DNA of 64,000 nucleotides from Massilia soli (GCF_016809835.1 NZ_JAFBIL020000001.1:806001-870000), one strand, 5' to 3'; positions 1 through 14,152 are shown, counted from the first letter of the stretch. The notes: generated by a model from the letters alone, not told the origin. A program made the numbers and translations.

Positions 1-220
1 CGATGATCGCGGCGCGCCGGTCTTCCAGCTCGCGCAGGTAGCGCAGGCGCTCTTCGAGCAGGCGCAGCTGGATGTCGTCCAGTCCGCCGGTCGCTTCCTT
101 GCGATAGCGTGCGATAAAAGGCACAGTGGCGCCTTCGTCGAGCAGGGCGATGGCGGCGGCGACCTGCACCGGCTTGGCGGCAAGTTCGAGGGCGAGACGT
201 TGTTCGATAGAAGGCAGCAT
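1..220 (-). CDS. tex: Tex (RNA-binding transcription accessory protein), N-terminal part
   Basis: Reading the minus strand from an ATG at 218-220 gives an open frame to the window edge. It begins [20 protein letters not shown] and contains the run [20 protein letters not shown] followed by [19 protein letters not shown]. This is the characteristic N-terminal YqgF/Tex helical region of Tex, a conserved cytoplasmic nucleic-acid-binding protein with a C-terminal S1 domain that affects transcription and toxin gene expression in several bacteria. Only about 73 residues are inside the window, so the YqgF, helix-hairpin-helix and S1 domains cannot be seen. The gene is divergent from the helicase gene starting at 488, with 267 bp between them. 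In that gap I see no convincing promoter pair, only a TTGACA at about 283 without a good -10. Confidence 0.85.
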   Translation of the reverse strand, partial: MLPSIEQRLALELAAKPVQVAAAIALLDEGATVPFIARYRKEATGGLDDIQLRLLEERLRYLRELEDRRAAII

Positions 221-487
221 GGGGTCAATCTGAGGTGAGTCGAGCCCGTGATGATTACGCAATCAGGGCGAATGCGCCAGTCTTGACAGCCACAGGTGCG
301 TGTGCACGGTTGTCAATCGGGCAACACGATGGGCCGGATTTGATTTAACATCGATTGATCAAAGGCAAGGAATCACCCGCGCCGACGATTTATAGGTGTG
401 AAAGAGAACAGACCACGACAGCGCGAATGTTAGATAATATCGGTTGTTGTCGTTTTTGATACGGCCTTTACAGAACAAGTACAGACG

Positions 488-3400
488 ATGGAATTTACGC
501 GCGAAGAACACCGCGAAATAGCGACGGCGGCGCCCCGCCCCGCCAGCCCTGCGCCCGCCCTTCCTGCGCCCGTGGCGAGCTGGCTGCAGCGTGTCGAGGC
601 GGCAGCGCACCCGCAGCCGCGGCTCACGGCCGAGATCAAAGACCCGAAAATTACCCAGTACCGCTTCGTGTACGTGCTCGCCCCGACCAGCGGCGGCCGC
701 CACGTGGCCCTGTGCCTGTGCAAGGCGCGCCTGCGCCCGACCGGCGACGTGGCCGCGGCCAGCCCGGTCAGCGAAGTGTTTTCGCTGCTGTCGGCGCCGC
801 CGACCTACCTGGAAGGCGACGACGAAGACCTGGTACGGTTCTTTATTGCCATGCGCAGCGGCGCGGCCTCGGCCGGCGGCGGCGCCACCGAACCGAAGGG
901 CAAGGTTGGCGCGATCCTGCTGCAAATGTTGCTGGAACAAGACAAACTGCTGTGGGCAAATTCGTGGGCCGACATGGCCAACGGCCTGATTTACCCGCTC
1001 AAGGCCGGCGCCGAGCGCGCCGCGAACCTGGTGTGGCGCGACGAGGGCCGCACGGCCCGCCTCGGCTGGCAAGTGCAGCCGCCCAACGGCGCGACCCATA
1101 CCGCCGCCGACCAGATCGATTACATGTTGCCGACCGACCCGCCGTGGTACATCGACAACTTGTCATGCGGTCCGCTGGCGCTGAACCGCGGCGGCGTCGA
1201 CATCTCGCTGGCCGAGCTGCAGGCGCTGGTGGCCCAGGCCCCCGCCCTGACCGGCAACGACAAGAAGCGTGTTTCCCAGTTGCTGCTGGCGCATGGCCTG
1301 CAGCAGCTGATGCCGCTGCCGCAGCCGCTGACCCAGCGCCTGCGCGATGACGTCGCGCCGCGTCCGGTATTGCTGCTCGATAGCGTGTCGCTTCCTGACG
1401 GCAACACCACCCGTTGGCACGACTTCGCGGTGCTCTCCTATGACTACGATGGCGAGCGGGTGTCGTTCGACCCGGCGCAGCGGGTGGTGCGCCAGATCGG
1501 CGACGTTACCGAAATCATCGCCCGCGATAGTGCCGCCGAAGCGGCGGCGCTGGCCCAGCTGGCCGAACTCGGCTTCCACAAGCCTGCCACCGCGCCATTG
1601 AACGGCCTGGCCGGCGCGCTGCAGCTGGAAAGCCAGGCGCACTGGCTGCGCTTCGCCGCCGACGGCCTCGACACGCTCCCGGATCACGGCTGGCAGCTGG
1701 TCAAGTCGCCGAAATACCGCTACGACGTGGTCGCGGTCGAGGACTGGTACGCCGACATCGACGAGCCGGCCGAAGCCGGCAACGCCTGGTTCGAACTTGA
1801 GCTGGGCATCGTGGTCAACCAGAAGCGGGTGCCGCTGTTGCCGGTGCTGGTGCAGCTGATCCGCGGCGCGCCAAGCGACTTCGACGCCGAGGTGCTGGCT
1901 GCGCACGCCGATGTCGACCAGATGCTGGCCACCCTGCCCGATGGCTTGCGCGTGGCGCTGCCGTGGGGCCGCCTCAAGCCGATCCTCGGCACGCTGGGCG
2001 AGCTGTATTTCAACGACAAGATCAAGAACAAGGTCCGCCTGTCGACGCTGGATGCGGCACGGCTGGAAGAACTGGCGCGCGGCACCGAGCTGCGCTGGAC
2101 CGGCGGCGAACAGTTGCGCGAAACCGGCCGCAAGCTGAGCCAGTTTGGCTCGGTGCAGAAAGTGCCAACCCCGGCCAGCCTGCAAGCGACGCTGCGCGAC
2201 TACCAGGCCGACGGCCTGGCGTGGATGCAGTTCCTGCGCGAATACAACCTCGCCGGCATCCTCGCCGATGACATGGGCCTGGGAAAAACCGTGCAGACCC
2301 TCGCCCATATCCTGATCGAGAAGGAATCGGGCCGCATGACCAAGCCGGCGCTGGTGATCGCGCCGACCAGCCTGATGACCAACTGGCAGGAAGAGTCCGC
2401 CCGCTTCGCGCCCAGCCTGCGCGTGCTGCTGCTGCAGGGCAAAGAGCGGATGGACCTGTTCGACAAGATCGAAGAATACGACCTGGTCTTGACCACTTAC
2501 GCGCTGTTGCCGCGCGACGAGGAAAAGCTGCGCGAGCACGAATACCACCTGGTCATCCTCGACGAATCGCACTACATCAAGAACACCCGGTCGAAGGCGG
2601 CGCAAAGCGCCGGCCTGCTCAATGCGCGCCACCGCCTGTGCCTGTCGGGCACGCCGCTGGAGAACCACCTGGGCGAGCTGTGGTCGCAGTTCCATTTCCT
2701 GCTGCCTGGCCTGCTGGGCGACGAGAAGACCTTCAACACCCAGTTCCGCCACCCGATCGAACGCCAGGACGATCCGCTGCGCCGCGCGCTGCTGAACCGC
2801 CGGATCCGACCGTTCCTGCTGCGCCGTACCAAGGACAATGTGGCCAAGGAACTGCCGCCGAAGACGGAGATGGTGCGCAAGGTCGAGTTGTCGGGCGCCC
2901 AGCGCGACCTGTACGAAACCGTGCGCCTGGCCATGGACAAGAAAGTACGCGAGGAAATCGACAAGAAGGGCGTGGCGCGCAGCCAGATCGTCATCCTCGA
3001 GGCGCTGCTCAAGCTGCGCCAGGTGTGCTGCGACCCGCGCCTGGTCAAGGCCCTGCCAGCCCGCAAGAAAGACAGCGGCTCGGCCAAGCTGATCGACTTG
3101 CTGCAGATGGTCGACGACCTGCTCGAAGAAGGCCGCAAGATCCTAGTGTTCTCGCAGTTCACCAGCATGCTGGCGCTGATCCAGGCCGAGCTCGACGCGC
3201 GCCGCATCCCGTACGCGCTGCTGACCGGCGAAACGCGCGACCGCGCCGCCCAGGTGGCGGCGTTCCAGCAAGGCGCGGTGCCGATCTTCCTGATCAGCCT
3301 GAAGGCAGGCGGTGTCGGCCTGAACCTGACCGCTGCCGACACCGTGATCCATTACGATCCGTGGTGGAATCCGGCGGCCGAGAACCAGGCCACCGACCGC

Positions 3401-3595
3401 GCCTGGCGTATCGGGCAGGACAAGCCAGTGTTCGTCTACAAGCTGATCGCCAAGGGCACGCTGGAAGAAAAGATCCAGCTGCTGCAGCAGAAAAAGTCGG
3501 ACCTGGCCAATTCCGTCCTGGCCGAGGGCGAATCGCACAAGCTGGCACTGACCCAGGAAGACCTGCAAGCGATCTTCGCGCCGCTGGAAGAATAA
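488..3595 (+). CDS. SNF2-family DEAD/DEAH-box helicase
   Basis: A 1035-residue protein of the bacterial SWI2/SNF2 (RapA-like superfamily 2) class, expected to be a double-strand DNA translocase driven by ATP. Walker A is DDMGLGKT (residues 594-601), motif II is DESH (692-695), motif III lies in LSGTPLENHLGELW, and the C-terminal RecA lobe carries KAGGVGLNLTAAD and motif VI DRAWRIGQ (970-977). The first 560 residues are poorly conserved and Ala/Pro-rich at the very start. No SWIM zinc finger (CxCx..CxH), often found in this family, is visible. The ATG at 488 is the first start after an in-frame stop at 431. The Shine-Dalgarno is weak. The biological role of such stand-alone bacterial SNF2 proteins is mostly unknown. 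A second member of the family lies at 40151-44254. Confidence 0.9.
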   Translation: MEFTREEHREIATAAPRPASPAPALPAPVASWLQRVEAAAHPQPRLTAEIKDPKITQYRFVYVLAPTSGGRHVALCLCKARLRPTGDVAAASPVSEVFSLLSAPPTYLEGDDEDLVRFFIAMRSGAASAGGGATEPKGKVGAILLQMLLEQDKLLWANSWADMANGLIYPLKAGAERAANLVWRDEGRTARLGWQVQPPNGATHTAADQIDYMLPTDPPWYIDNLSCGPLALNRGGVDISLAELQALVAQAPALTGNDKKRVSQLLLAHGLQQLMPLPQPLTQRLRDDVAPRPVLLLDSVSLPDGNTTRWHDFAVLSYDYDGERVSFDPAQRVVRQIGDVTEIIARDSAAEAAALAQLAELGFHKPATAPLNGLAGALQLESQAHWLRFAADGLDTLPDHGWQLVKSPKYRYDVVAVEDWYADIDEPAEAGNAWFELELGIVVNQKRVPLLPVLVQLIRGAPSDFDAEVLAAHADVDQMLATLPDGLRVALPWGRLKPILGTLGELYFNDKIKNKVRLSTLDAARLEELARGTELRWTGGEQLRETGRKLSQFGSVQKVPTPASLQATLRDYQADGLAWMQFLREYNLAGILADDMGLGKTVQTLAHILIEKESGRMTKPALVIAPTSLMTNWQEESARFAPSLRVLLLQGKERMDLFDKIEEYDLVLTTYALLPRDEEKLREHEYHLVILDESHYIKNTRSKAAQSAGLLNARHRLCLSGTPLENHLGELWSQFHFLLPGLLGDEKTFNTQFRHPIERQDDPLRRALLNRRIRPFLLRRTKDNVAKELPPKTEMVRKVELSGAQRDLYETVRLAMDKKVREEIDKKGVARSQIVILEALLKLRQVCCDPRLVKALPARKKDSGSAKLIDLLQMVDDLLEEGRKILVFSQFTSMLALIQAELDARRIPYALLTGETRDRAAQVAAFQQGAVPIFLISLKAGGVGLNLTAADTVIHYDPWWNPAAENQATDRAWRIGQDKPVFVYKLIAKGTLEEKIQLLQQKKSDLANSVLAEGESHKLALTQEDLQAIFAPLEE

Positions 3596-3679
3596 GCACC
3601 CAGCATAGACCTCGGTAATATATGCAGGAGAGCAATACTCCGCTTATACTCACCAGGTCAGTGTCTTTGGAAGTGCGTC

Positions 3680-4774
3680 ATGCCCAGCAGTTTTACGATG
3701 GCCGATTGCTTCCGCACGATTGCCGAACTGCATGGCGACATCGTGTGGATCGTCGATTGCAGCACCGGGGTGTTGGAGTACATCAGCCCGTCTGCTGCCG
3801 GCTTGCTCGGCTATCCGGCTACCCAGCTCAGGGAACAATGGTTGAATGGCGGCGACGGGCCGCTGGCCCAGCTGGGCGATGGCCTCGGCCAGCGCCTGCA
3901 GCGCTTTGCCGATGGCGATGCATCGCGCCTACGCGTCGTGCGCGAGTTTGATGTTCCGCACGGCACCCAGGGCCGCATGGTGCCGGTCGAAGTCGCCTCG
4001 ATGCTGCTGGTCACCGATGGCGGCAACGCCCATAGCGTGGTTGGCACCATCCGCGATCTGAGCGCCCGGCGCGAGGCCGCCGCGGCCGAACGGCGCTTCG
4101 CCAGCATGCTCAATCATGAGTTCCGCACGCCGCTGTCGACCATCGACGGCGCCATCCAGCGCCTTGAGGCCACCGGCAGCAATGCCGACGACGCGACGCG
4201 CCAGCGCTACCGCAAGATTGGCGCCGCCGTCGACCGGATGATCGAGATGCTCGACGATTACCTGTCGCCCGACCGCCTTGATGAGACGGGACACAAATCC
4301 AGGGAACATCATGCCCGGCCTCAGCAGCTGCTGGACGAAGCGGCCGGCATTGTCCGGGCCGCCAACCGCGCGGTGACGGTGCATGCGGCCGGCTTGCCCG
4401 CGCAGATTCGCTGCGCGCCCGATGGCTTGCGGCTGGCGCTGAAGGTATTGATTGACAATGCCATTCAATATTCTCCGGAAACGACCGTTATCGAGCTGTC
4501 CGGCGTGCCTGACGCCGGCGGCCTGGCCTTGCAGGTGCGCGACATGGGCACCGGGGTACCGGTCGGCGAGCTCGACCGCGTCTTCGACAAGTTTTACCGC
4601 GGCACTAACGCCGGCAGCCGCGCTGGATCGGGGCTGGGCTTATACATGGCGCGCTCGGTGGTCGAGGTTCACGGCGGCAGCCTGACCGCGGCCAACCATG
4701 ACGAGTGTGGTGCGGTGTTCAAAATATGGTTGCCGCACCAGCAATTAGCCGGGAAAAAGGTTGCACCGGGATAG
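3680..4774 (+). CDS. Soluble PAS-domain sensor histidine kinase
   Basis: 364 residues without a signal peptide or membrane helix, so a cytoplasmic sensor. Residues 10-130 look like a PAS domain (HGDIVWIVDCSTGVLEYISP, then GTIRDLSARREA). The HisKA dimerisation domain has the phospho-acceptor H146 in NHEFRTPL. The HATPase domain has the N box (LIDNAIQYSP), G1 (DMGTGVPVG) and G2 (GSGLGLYMAR). The gene lies 84 bp after the SNF2 gene and 94 bp before a response-regulator gene in the same direction, so the two probably form a two-component pair. The signal is unknown. A TATACT hexamer at 3645-3650 could be a -10 element, but no good -35 accompanies it. Confidence 0.88.
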   Translation: MPSSFTMADCFRTIAELHGDIVWIVDCSTGVLEYISPSAAGLLGYPATQLREQWLNGGDGPLAQLGDGLGQRLQRFADGDASRLRVVREFDVPHGTQGRMVPVEVASMLLVTDGGNAHSVVGTIRDLSARREAAAAERRFASMLNHEFRTPLSTIDGAIQRLEATGSNADDATRQRYRKIGAAVDRMIEMLDDYLSPDRLDETGHKSREHHARPQQLLDEAAGIVRAANRAVTVHAAGLPAQIRCAPDGLRLALKVLIDNAIQYSPETTVIELSGVPDAGGLALQVRDMGTGVPVGELDRVFDKFYRGTNAGSRAGSGLGLYMARSVVEVHGGSLTAANHDECGAVFKIWLPHQQLAGKKVAPG

Positions 4775-4868
4775 GGCAGCAGTGATAATTCACCGGCTGT
4801 ACAAAGGGTATGCGCTCGAAAGTAAGCAATACTAGCTTGACCAATAGAACACCAACAATGGCGCGCCC

Positions 4869-5558
4869 ATGACGCAAATTTTGATCGTTGAAGACAACGG
4901 CGACTACGCCGCTGATATGGCGGAGTTCCTGCTGGGACTGGACCATCAGGTGGAAGTTGCCACCTCCGCAGGTGAGATGTGGGCCGCGCTGACGCGCAAT
5001 CCGCATGCCGTCGTGGTACTCGACCTTGGCCTGCCTGACGAAGATGGCTTCAATGTCATACCGCGGATGCGCCAGCTGTATCCGGAAATCGGCCTGCTGG
5101 TGCTGACCGGCCGGGTGGCGTTCGACAGCCGCATCCTGGGCCTGCGCCTCGGCGCCGACCATTACCTGACCAAGCCGATCAAGTTCCCGGAGCTGGCCGC
5201 GCACATCGAGGCGCTCGATCGCCGCATGCGTCCGCATTCCCAAGAGCCGAGCCCGGCGGTCAGCAAGTGGACCCTGAAAGTCACCGCGCGCCAGCTGGAA
5301 GTGATGGGCGTGTCGATCGACCTGACCGAAAAGGAATGCAATTTCCTGCATCTTCTGACCATGAATACCAGGCCGGTGCCACGCCAGGTCATCGTTGCTC
5401 GGATGGGCGGCGAAGATCCCGATGCCAGCCGCCGCGTGGATATGCTGGTGTACCGCTTGCGCAAGAAGGCGCGGCTGGGGCTGGGACAGGATCTGCCGCT
5501 GCGTAGCGCGTATGGCGAGGGATACAGCTTGTCGGCGGGGTTCTATCTGGCGTCGTGA
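4869..5558 (+). CDS. OmpR/PhoB-type response regulator
   Basis: 229 residues. The receiver domain starts ILIVEDNGDY (acidic pair E8-D9), has the phospho-acceptor D52 in VVLDLGLPDEDG, the switch Thr in LVLTGR and the Lys in YLTKPIKF. The C-terminal half (about 130-225) is a winged helix, with DLTEKECNFLHLL and RRVDMLVYRLRKKARL typical of OmpR_C DNA-binding domains. It is likely the partner of the upstream PAS kinase (3680-4774) and acts as a transcription factor. Its targets cannot be read from the sequence. The loop residues between the receiver and the winged helix are short. Confidence 0.9.
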   Translation: MTQILIVEDNGDYAADMAEFLLGLDHQVEVATSAGEMWAALTRNPHAVVVLDLGLPDEDGFNVIPRMRQLYPEIGLLVLTGRVAFDSRILGLRLGADHYLTKPIKFPELAAHIEALDRRMRPHSQEPSPAVSKWTLKVTARQLEVMGVSIDLTEKECNFLHLLTMNTRPVPRQVIVARMGGEDPDASRRVDMLVYRLRKKARLGLGQDLPLRSAYGEGYSLSAGFYLAS

Positions 5559-5598
5559 TAGCGCCTGCGATCGGGCGGACCGCGCGCTGAACGCGGCC

Positions 5599-5660
5599 CT
5601 GGGGACAGAGTCGGGCGGCAGTCGGTTTTTGCCGCGATTAAATGGGGACGGAGTGGCGGC
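5599..5660. repeat. RAYT-flanking repeat, left copy
   Basis: The stretch contains GGGGACAGAGTC, about 24 bases, then ATTAAATGGGGACGGAGTGG, ending 45 bp before the transposase start. A similar arrangement in inverted orientation is found at 7747-7813. Repeats of this kind often border REP-associated transposase genes. The pairing here was made by eye and the spacer sequences differ. Confidence 0.4.
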
Positions 5661-5704
5661 GATCCGTTAAAATAGGCGCATCGTTACCTTGCCTCCCTTT
5701 GTTT

Positions 5705-6403
5705 ATGGCCCGCCTTCCCCGTCTTGTCTTGCCCGGTCATCCGCACCACATCATCCAGGAAGGCAATGACCGGCAGCTGATCTTCCGCGAGGATGAGGAT
5801 TACCAGCGCTTTCTCGGCTGGCTGAAGGAAAGCGCGCGCGAATTCAAGGTGGCCGTCCACGCTTACGTGCTGATGCCCAATCACCTGCACCTGCTGGCGT
5901 CGCCATCGACCGAGGAGGGGCTGGCGCGCATGATGCAGCGGGTCGGACGCTACTACGTGCCGTGGTTTAACCAGAAATACCAGCGTCTTGGCGGCCTGTT
6001 CCGTGGACGCTTCAAAACCTCGTTGATCGATTCCGATCGCTATTTCATGATGTGCAGCCGCTACATCGAGTTCAATCCGGTGCGCAGCGGTGCCGTTGGC
6101 GACCCGACCGACTATCCATGGTCCAGCTACGCCCATCATGCCGGCGTTCGCCAGGAGTCCCTGATCATCGATCACGCGCTTTACTGGGGTTTGGGAAACA
6201 CGCCGTTCCAGCGTGAAGCCGCATATATCGAACTGGCGCGCCAGCCGCTGTCGGCCGCTGAGCTCGACAACATCAACCAGGCGGTGCTGAAGGGATGGCC
6301 GCTCGGGTCGGATGCATTCAAGACCCAGCTGCAGCTGAAAGCCAAGCGCCAGGTACTGCCTGCAAAGCGCGGCCGGCCGTTCAAGGCGAGGCCGGACACC
6401 TGA
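5705..6403 (+). CDS. REP-associated tyrosine transposase (RAYT, TnpA_REP/Y1 family)
   Basis: 232 residues from the ATG at 5705 (MARLPRLVLPGHPHHIIQEG, the usual start of this family). The HUH metal site is H60-L-H62 in YVLMPNHLHLL. A candidate nucleophile is Y83 or Y84 in VGRYYVPWFN, followed by the conserved RLGGLFRGRFK and then YIEFNPVRSG. RAYTs are domesticated relatives of IS200/IS605 transposases. They are usually single-copy and bind and cut REP hairpins instead of having their own terminal ends. Palindromic REP-like repeats are present in this window at 12608, 33084 and 62228. The frame is intact, so the enzyme may be active. Confidence 0.9.
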   Translation: MARLPRLVLPGHPHHIIQEGNDRQLIFREDEDYQRFLGWLKESAREFKVAVHAYVLMPNHLHLLASPSTEEGLARMMQRVGRYYVPWFNQKYQRLGGLFRGRFKTSLIDSDRYFMMCSRYIEFNPVRSGAVGDPTDYPWSSYAHHAGVRQESLIIDHALYWGLGNTPFQREAAYIELARQPLSAAELDNINQAVLKGWPLGSDAFKTQLQLKAKRQVLPAKRGRPFKARPDT

Positions 6404-6514
6404 TCCGATTGTTGCTTTCCATCCTTCTATTATGTTCATCCGCAAGTCTGAACCAGCTATGGTGGTAAGCTGGGTTGATCCATAAGCGATCGCTGGTGGA
6501 TTAACTAGGGATAT

Positions 6515-7660
6515 ATGCAACAAAATACTGAAGTACGGCTGTCTGATTTCATACTTGCCAACATGGAAGTGATTCTCCAGGCATGGGAAGAATTTGCGCG
6601 AACCATCGAGCCGCCGGCGCTGACGATGGACGACGTCGAACTGCGCGACCATGCGCGCCAGATGCTGCAGGTTATCGCTGCGGACTTGCAGACGCCACAG
6701 AGCGATCATCAGCAGGCGGAGAAATCCAAGGGAAACGCGCCGCGCACCGTCCACGACACCGCGTCTGAAATCCATGCCGAGGCGCGCCTGCAGTCGGGCT
6801 ATACGGTCGAGCAGCTGGTGTCCGAATACCGGGCCCTGCGTTCCAGCGTGCTGCGCCTGTGGGCGGAAAGCGCCAAGACGGGCATCCTCACCGACATGGA
6901 CGACGTGACGCGTTTCAACGAAGCGATCGACCAGGCCCTGGCCGAGTCGGTGGCGCGCTATGCCAAGCTGGTCAAGCGCTCGCAAAACATGTTTCTTGCG
7001 ATCCTGGGCCATGACCTGCGCAACCCGCTGGGCACGGTCATCACCGGGGCCAGTTTCATCACCCAGGCAACCGACATACCGTCGAAGTTCATCGTCGTTG
7101 CCTCGCGCATCTATAACAGTGGCCAGCGCATGACCAAGCTGATCAATGATCTGATCGACTTCACGCGTACCCACCTGGGCTCCGGCTTGCCAGTGCGCCC
7201 GAAGCCCGGCGATCTTGCCCAGCTGGCCGCAAACGTTGTCGATGAGTTGCGCACCTATCACTCGGAACGGGTGATTCGCCTGTCCAGCCCCAGCGCCCTG
7301 ATGGCGGTGTTCGACAACGACCGTATCGCCCAGGTGCTGTCGAATGTGATCGGCAACGCGATCCAGTACGGCGCCGGCGACGGCGATGTCAACGTGACCC
7401 TTGCCGAAGTGGACGCGACAGTCACGATCACGGTGAATAACCTCGGTCCGCTGATTGAGCCGAAACAGCTTGGTTCGATATTTGAACCGCTGGTGCGACT
7501 GGCGCGCACGAATGGGGACGAATATCCGGCACACGGCAGCCTCGGCATCGGGCTGTTTATCGCCCGCGAAATCGTTCATGCCCACAAGGGCAGCATCGGC
7601 GTGGAATCGGCCGAGGGAATCGGCACGACTTTCAGCATACACCTGCCACAGCACAACTAG
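6515..7660 (+). CDS. RsbRD-type sensor histidine kinase (orphan)
   Basis: 381 residues, no membrane helices. Residues 1-150 match the all-helical RsbRD (RsbT co-antagonist) N-terminal sensor region (LANMEVILQAWEEFARTI ... GYTVEQLVSEYRALRSSVLRLW). The HisKA domain has H166 in LGHDLRNPLG. The HATPase domain has VIGNAIQYGAGDG and GSLGIGLFIAREIVHAHKGSI. No response regulator is adjacent, because the next gene is gltB, so it is either an orphan kinase or signals to a regulator elsewhere. It may feed the regulator at 4869, but the transposase lies between. The gene is followed by a strong intrinsic terminator at 7686-7708. Confidence 0.88.
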   Translation: MQQNTEVRLSDFILANMEVILQAWEEFARTIEPPALTMDDVELRDHARQMLQVIAADLQTPQSDHQQAEKSKGNAPRTVHDTASEIHAEARLQSGYTVEQLVSEYRALRSSVLRLWAESAKTGILTDMDDVTRFNEAIDQALAESVARYAKLVKRSQNMFLAILGHDLRNPLGTVITGASFITQATDIPSKFIVVASRIYNSGQRMTKLINDLIDFTRTHLGSGLPVRPKPGDLAQLAANVVDELRTYHSERVIRLSSPSALMAVFDNDRIAQVLSNVIGNAIQYGAGDGDVNVTLAEVDATVTITVNNLGPLIEPKQLGSIFEPLVRLARTNGDEYPAHGSLGIGLFIAREIVHAHKGSIGVESAEGIGTTFSIHLPQHN

Positions 7661-7685
7661 CCTGAATCATCTGTAACAGGTCAAG

Positions 7686-7708
7686 AATGCCCGCAAGGGC
7701 ATTTTTTT
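7686..7708 (+). terminator. Intrinsic terminator after the RsbRD kinase
   Basis: AATGCCC (7686-7692), loop GCAA, GGGCATT (7697-7703), running directly into seven T residues. It sits 25 bp after the kinase stop codon and separates it from gltB. Confidence 0.85.
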
Positions 7709-7746
7709 CGTCCATCAATTCATAAGCCTTTTCATTTAATCCAAAC

Positions 7747-7813
7747 TCGTCCCACTATGTCCCTATTTAAAAATTGGAGCGACGCAGCGCAATTTAATCT
7801 GACTCCGACCCTA
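7747..7813. repeat. RAYT-flanking repeat, right copy (inverted)
   Basis: On the minus strand this stretch reads AGGGTCGGAGTCAGATTAAA, a spacer, then AAATAGGGACATAGTGGGAC. That is the same GGG-C-GAGTC ... AAAT-GGGAC-AGTGG pattern as at 5599-5660, in the opposite orientation. The two copies bracket the transposase and the RsbRD kinase. Confidence 0.35.
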
Positions 7814-7823
7814 ATTGTTTCCA

Positions 7824-7852
7824 TTGATGTTTCTTGTGCATTGCACTAATCT
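7824..7852 (+). promoter_or_regulatory. Possible gltB promoter
   Basis: TTGATG at 7824-7829, a 17-base spacer and TAATCT at 7847-7852. The spacing is ideal but the hexamers match only partly. It lies 36 bp upstream of the gltB start codon. Confidence 0.3.
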
Positions 7853-7887
7853 TGTCCCTCGACTTCAAAAAGCTGCGGAGAACGCTC

Positions 7888-12603
<4,716 letters not shown>

Positions 12604-12607
12604 CGCC

Positions 12608-12633
12608 GTCATTCCCGCCTACGCGGGAACGAC
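12608..12633. repeat. REP-like palindrome between gltB and gltD
   Basis: GTCATTCCCGC, loop CTAC, GCGGGAACGAC: an 11-bp inverted repeat with one mismatched pair. The same core, with a C or T change, is found in the composite repeats at 33084-33159 and 62228-62296. The position inside an operon fits REP elements, which can affect mRNA stability or relative expression. Confidence 0.7.
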
Positions 12634-12679
12634 GACGGGATTTGGGTACCGCCAAGAAGAATATTTGTGAAGGATTATC

Positions 12680-14143
12680 GTGGGTAAAATCACCGGTTTC
12701 ATGGAATTTGAGCGCCAGGAAGAAGCGCATATCGAACCTGCCATTCGGGTCAAGAACTACAAGGAATTCGTAGTTCACCTCAGTGACGGGCAAGCCAAGG
12801 TACAAACGGCGCGCTGCATGGATTGCGGCATTCCGTTTTGCCACAGCGGCTGCCCGGTCAACAACCTGATTCCCGACTGGAACGACCTGGTCTACCACGG
12901 CCACTACCGCGCCGCGCTCGACAACCTTCACTCGACCAACAACTTCCCCGAGTTCACTGGCCGCGTCTGCCCGGCGCCGTGCGAATCCGCCTGTACCCTC
13001 GGCATTAACGACGACCCGGTCGGCATCAAGTCGGTCGAGCACAAGATCATCGACACCGGCTGGGAGCACGGCTGGGTAGTACCGCAACCGCCGGAAGCGC
13101 TGACCGGCAAGACGGTCGCGGTGGTCGGCTCGGGCCCGGCCGGCCTGGCGGCGGCTCAGCAACTGGCGCGTGCCGGCCACAAGGTGACCGTCTTTGAGAA
13201 GAGCGACCGCATCGGTGGCCTGCTGCGCTATGGCATTCCCGACTTCAAGATGGAAAAGTCCCACATCGACCGCCGCGTCGAGCAGATGCAGGCCGAAGGC
13301 GTCACGTTCCGCACCAGCGTACTGATCGGCAAGGACTTCCCTGCCAGCGTCAATAACTGGGCCAAGGAAACGATCTTCCCGGAAGACCTGGAAAATGATT
13401 TCGACGCCGTGATTCTGGCCGGCGGCGCCGAGCAGCCGCGCGACCTGCCGGTGCCGGGCCGCGAGCTCAAGGGCGTGCATTTCGCGATGGACTTCCTGCC
13501 GCTGCAAAACAAGGTCAACGCCGGCGACAAGGTGAAGGACCAGATCAAGGCCACCGGCAAGCATGTGGTGGTGATCGGCGGCGGCGATACCGGCTCGGAC
13601 TGTGTTGGCACCTCGAACCGCCATGGCGCTTTGTCGGTAACCCAGTTCGAACTGATGCCGATGCCGCCGGAACAGGAAAATAAGCCGCTGGTGTGGCCAT
13701 ACTGGCCGACCAAGCTGCGCACCTCGTCCTCGCACGAAGAAGGCTGCGAGCGCGATTTCGCGGTGGCGACCAAGCGCTTCGAAGGCAAGGGCGGCAAGGT
13801 CGAGAAGCTGATCGCCTGCCGTGTCGAATGGAAAGACGGCAAGATGGTCGAAGTGCCGGACTCGGAATTCGAGATGAAGGCCGACCTGGTGCTGCTGGCG
13901 ATGGGCTTTGTCGCGCCGGTGGGCTCGGTGCTCGATGCCTTCGGCGTCGAGAAGGATGGCCGCGGCAACGCGCGCGCCACGACCGATGGCGATGGCTGCT
14001 ACAAGACCTCGGCGCCTAACGTATTCGCAGCGGGCGATATGCGCCGCGGGCAGTCGCTGGTGGTGTGGGCGATCCGCGAAGGGCGCCAGGCTGCGCGTGC
14101 GGTCGATGAATTCCTGATGGGATCGTCAGTACTGCCGCGATAA
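12680..14143 (+). CDS. gltD: Glutamate synthase small subunit
   Basis: 487 residues, GTG start at 12680 preceded by GAAGGA. The N-terminal region carries the Cys motifs of the low-potential [4Fe-4S] clusters ([17 protein letters not shown] and [12 protein letters not shown]). An FAD-binding GxGxxG ([13 protein letters not shown]) and an NADPH-binding GGGDTGSD follow. It passes electrons from NADPH to the FMN of GltB. With gltB it forms the GOGAT operon. A long-stem terminator follows at 14153-14187. Confidence 0.97.
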   Translation: MGKITGFMEFERQEEAHIEPAIRVKNYKEFVVHLSDGQAKVQTARCMDCGIPFCHSGCPVNNLIPDWNDLVYHGHYRAALDNLHSTNNFPEFTGRVCPAPCESACTLGINDDPVGIKSVEHKIIDTGWEHGWVVPQPPEALTGKTVAVVGSGPAGLAAAQQLARAGHKVTVFEKSDRIGGLLRYGIPDFKMEKSHIDRRVEQMQAEGVTFRTSVLIGKDFPASVNNWAKETIFPEDLENDFDAVILAGGAEQPRDLPVPGRELKGVHFAMDFLPLQNKVNAGDKVKDQIKATGKHVVVIGGGDTGSDCVGTSNRHGALSVTQFELMPMPPEQENKPLVWPYWPTKLRTSSSHEEGCERDFAVATKRFEGKGGKVEKLIACRVEWKDGKMVEVPDSEFEMKADLVLLAMGFVAPVGSVLDAFGVEKDGRGNARATTDGDGCYKTSAPNVFAAGDMRRGQSLVVWAIREGRQAARAVDEFLMGSSVLPR

Positions 14144-14152
14144 GTGTCATAA

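Noticed and set aside
5684-7654. A 656-codon minus-strand frame opposite the RAYT and kinase genes
   Set aside because: It runs across two real genes and their intergenic gap, and its sequence is unlike any protein family.
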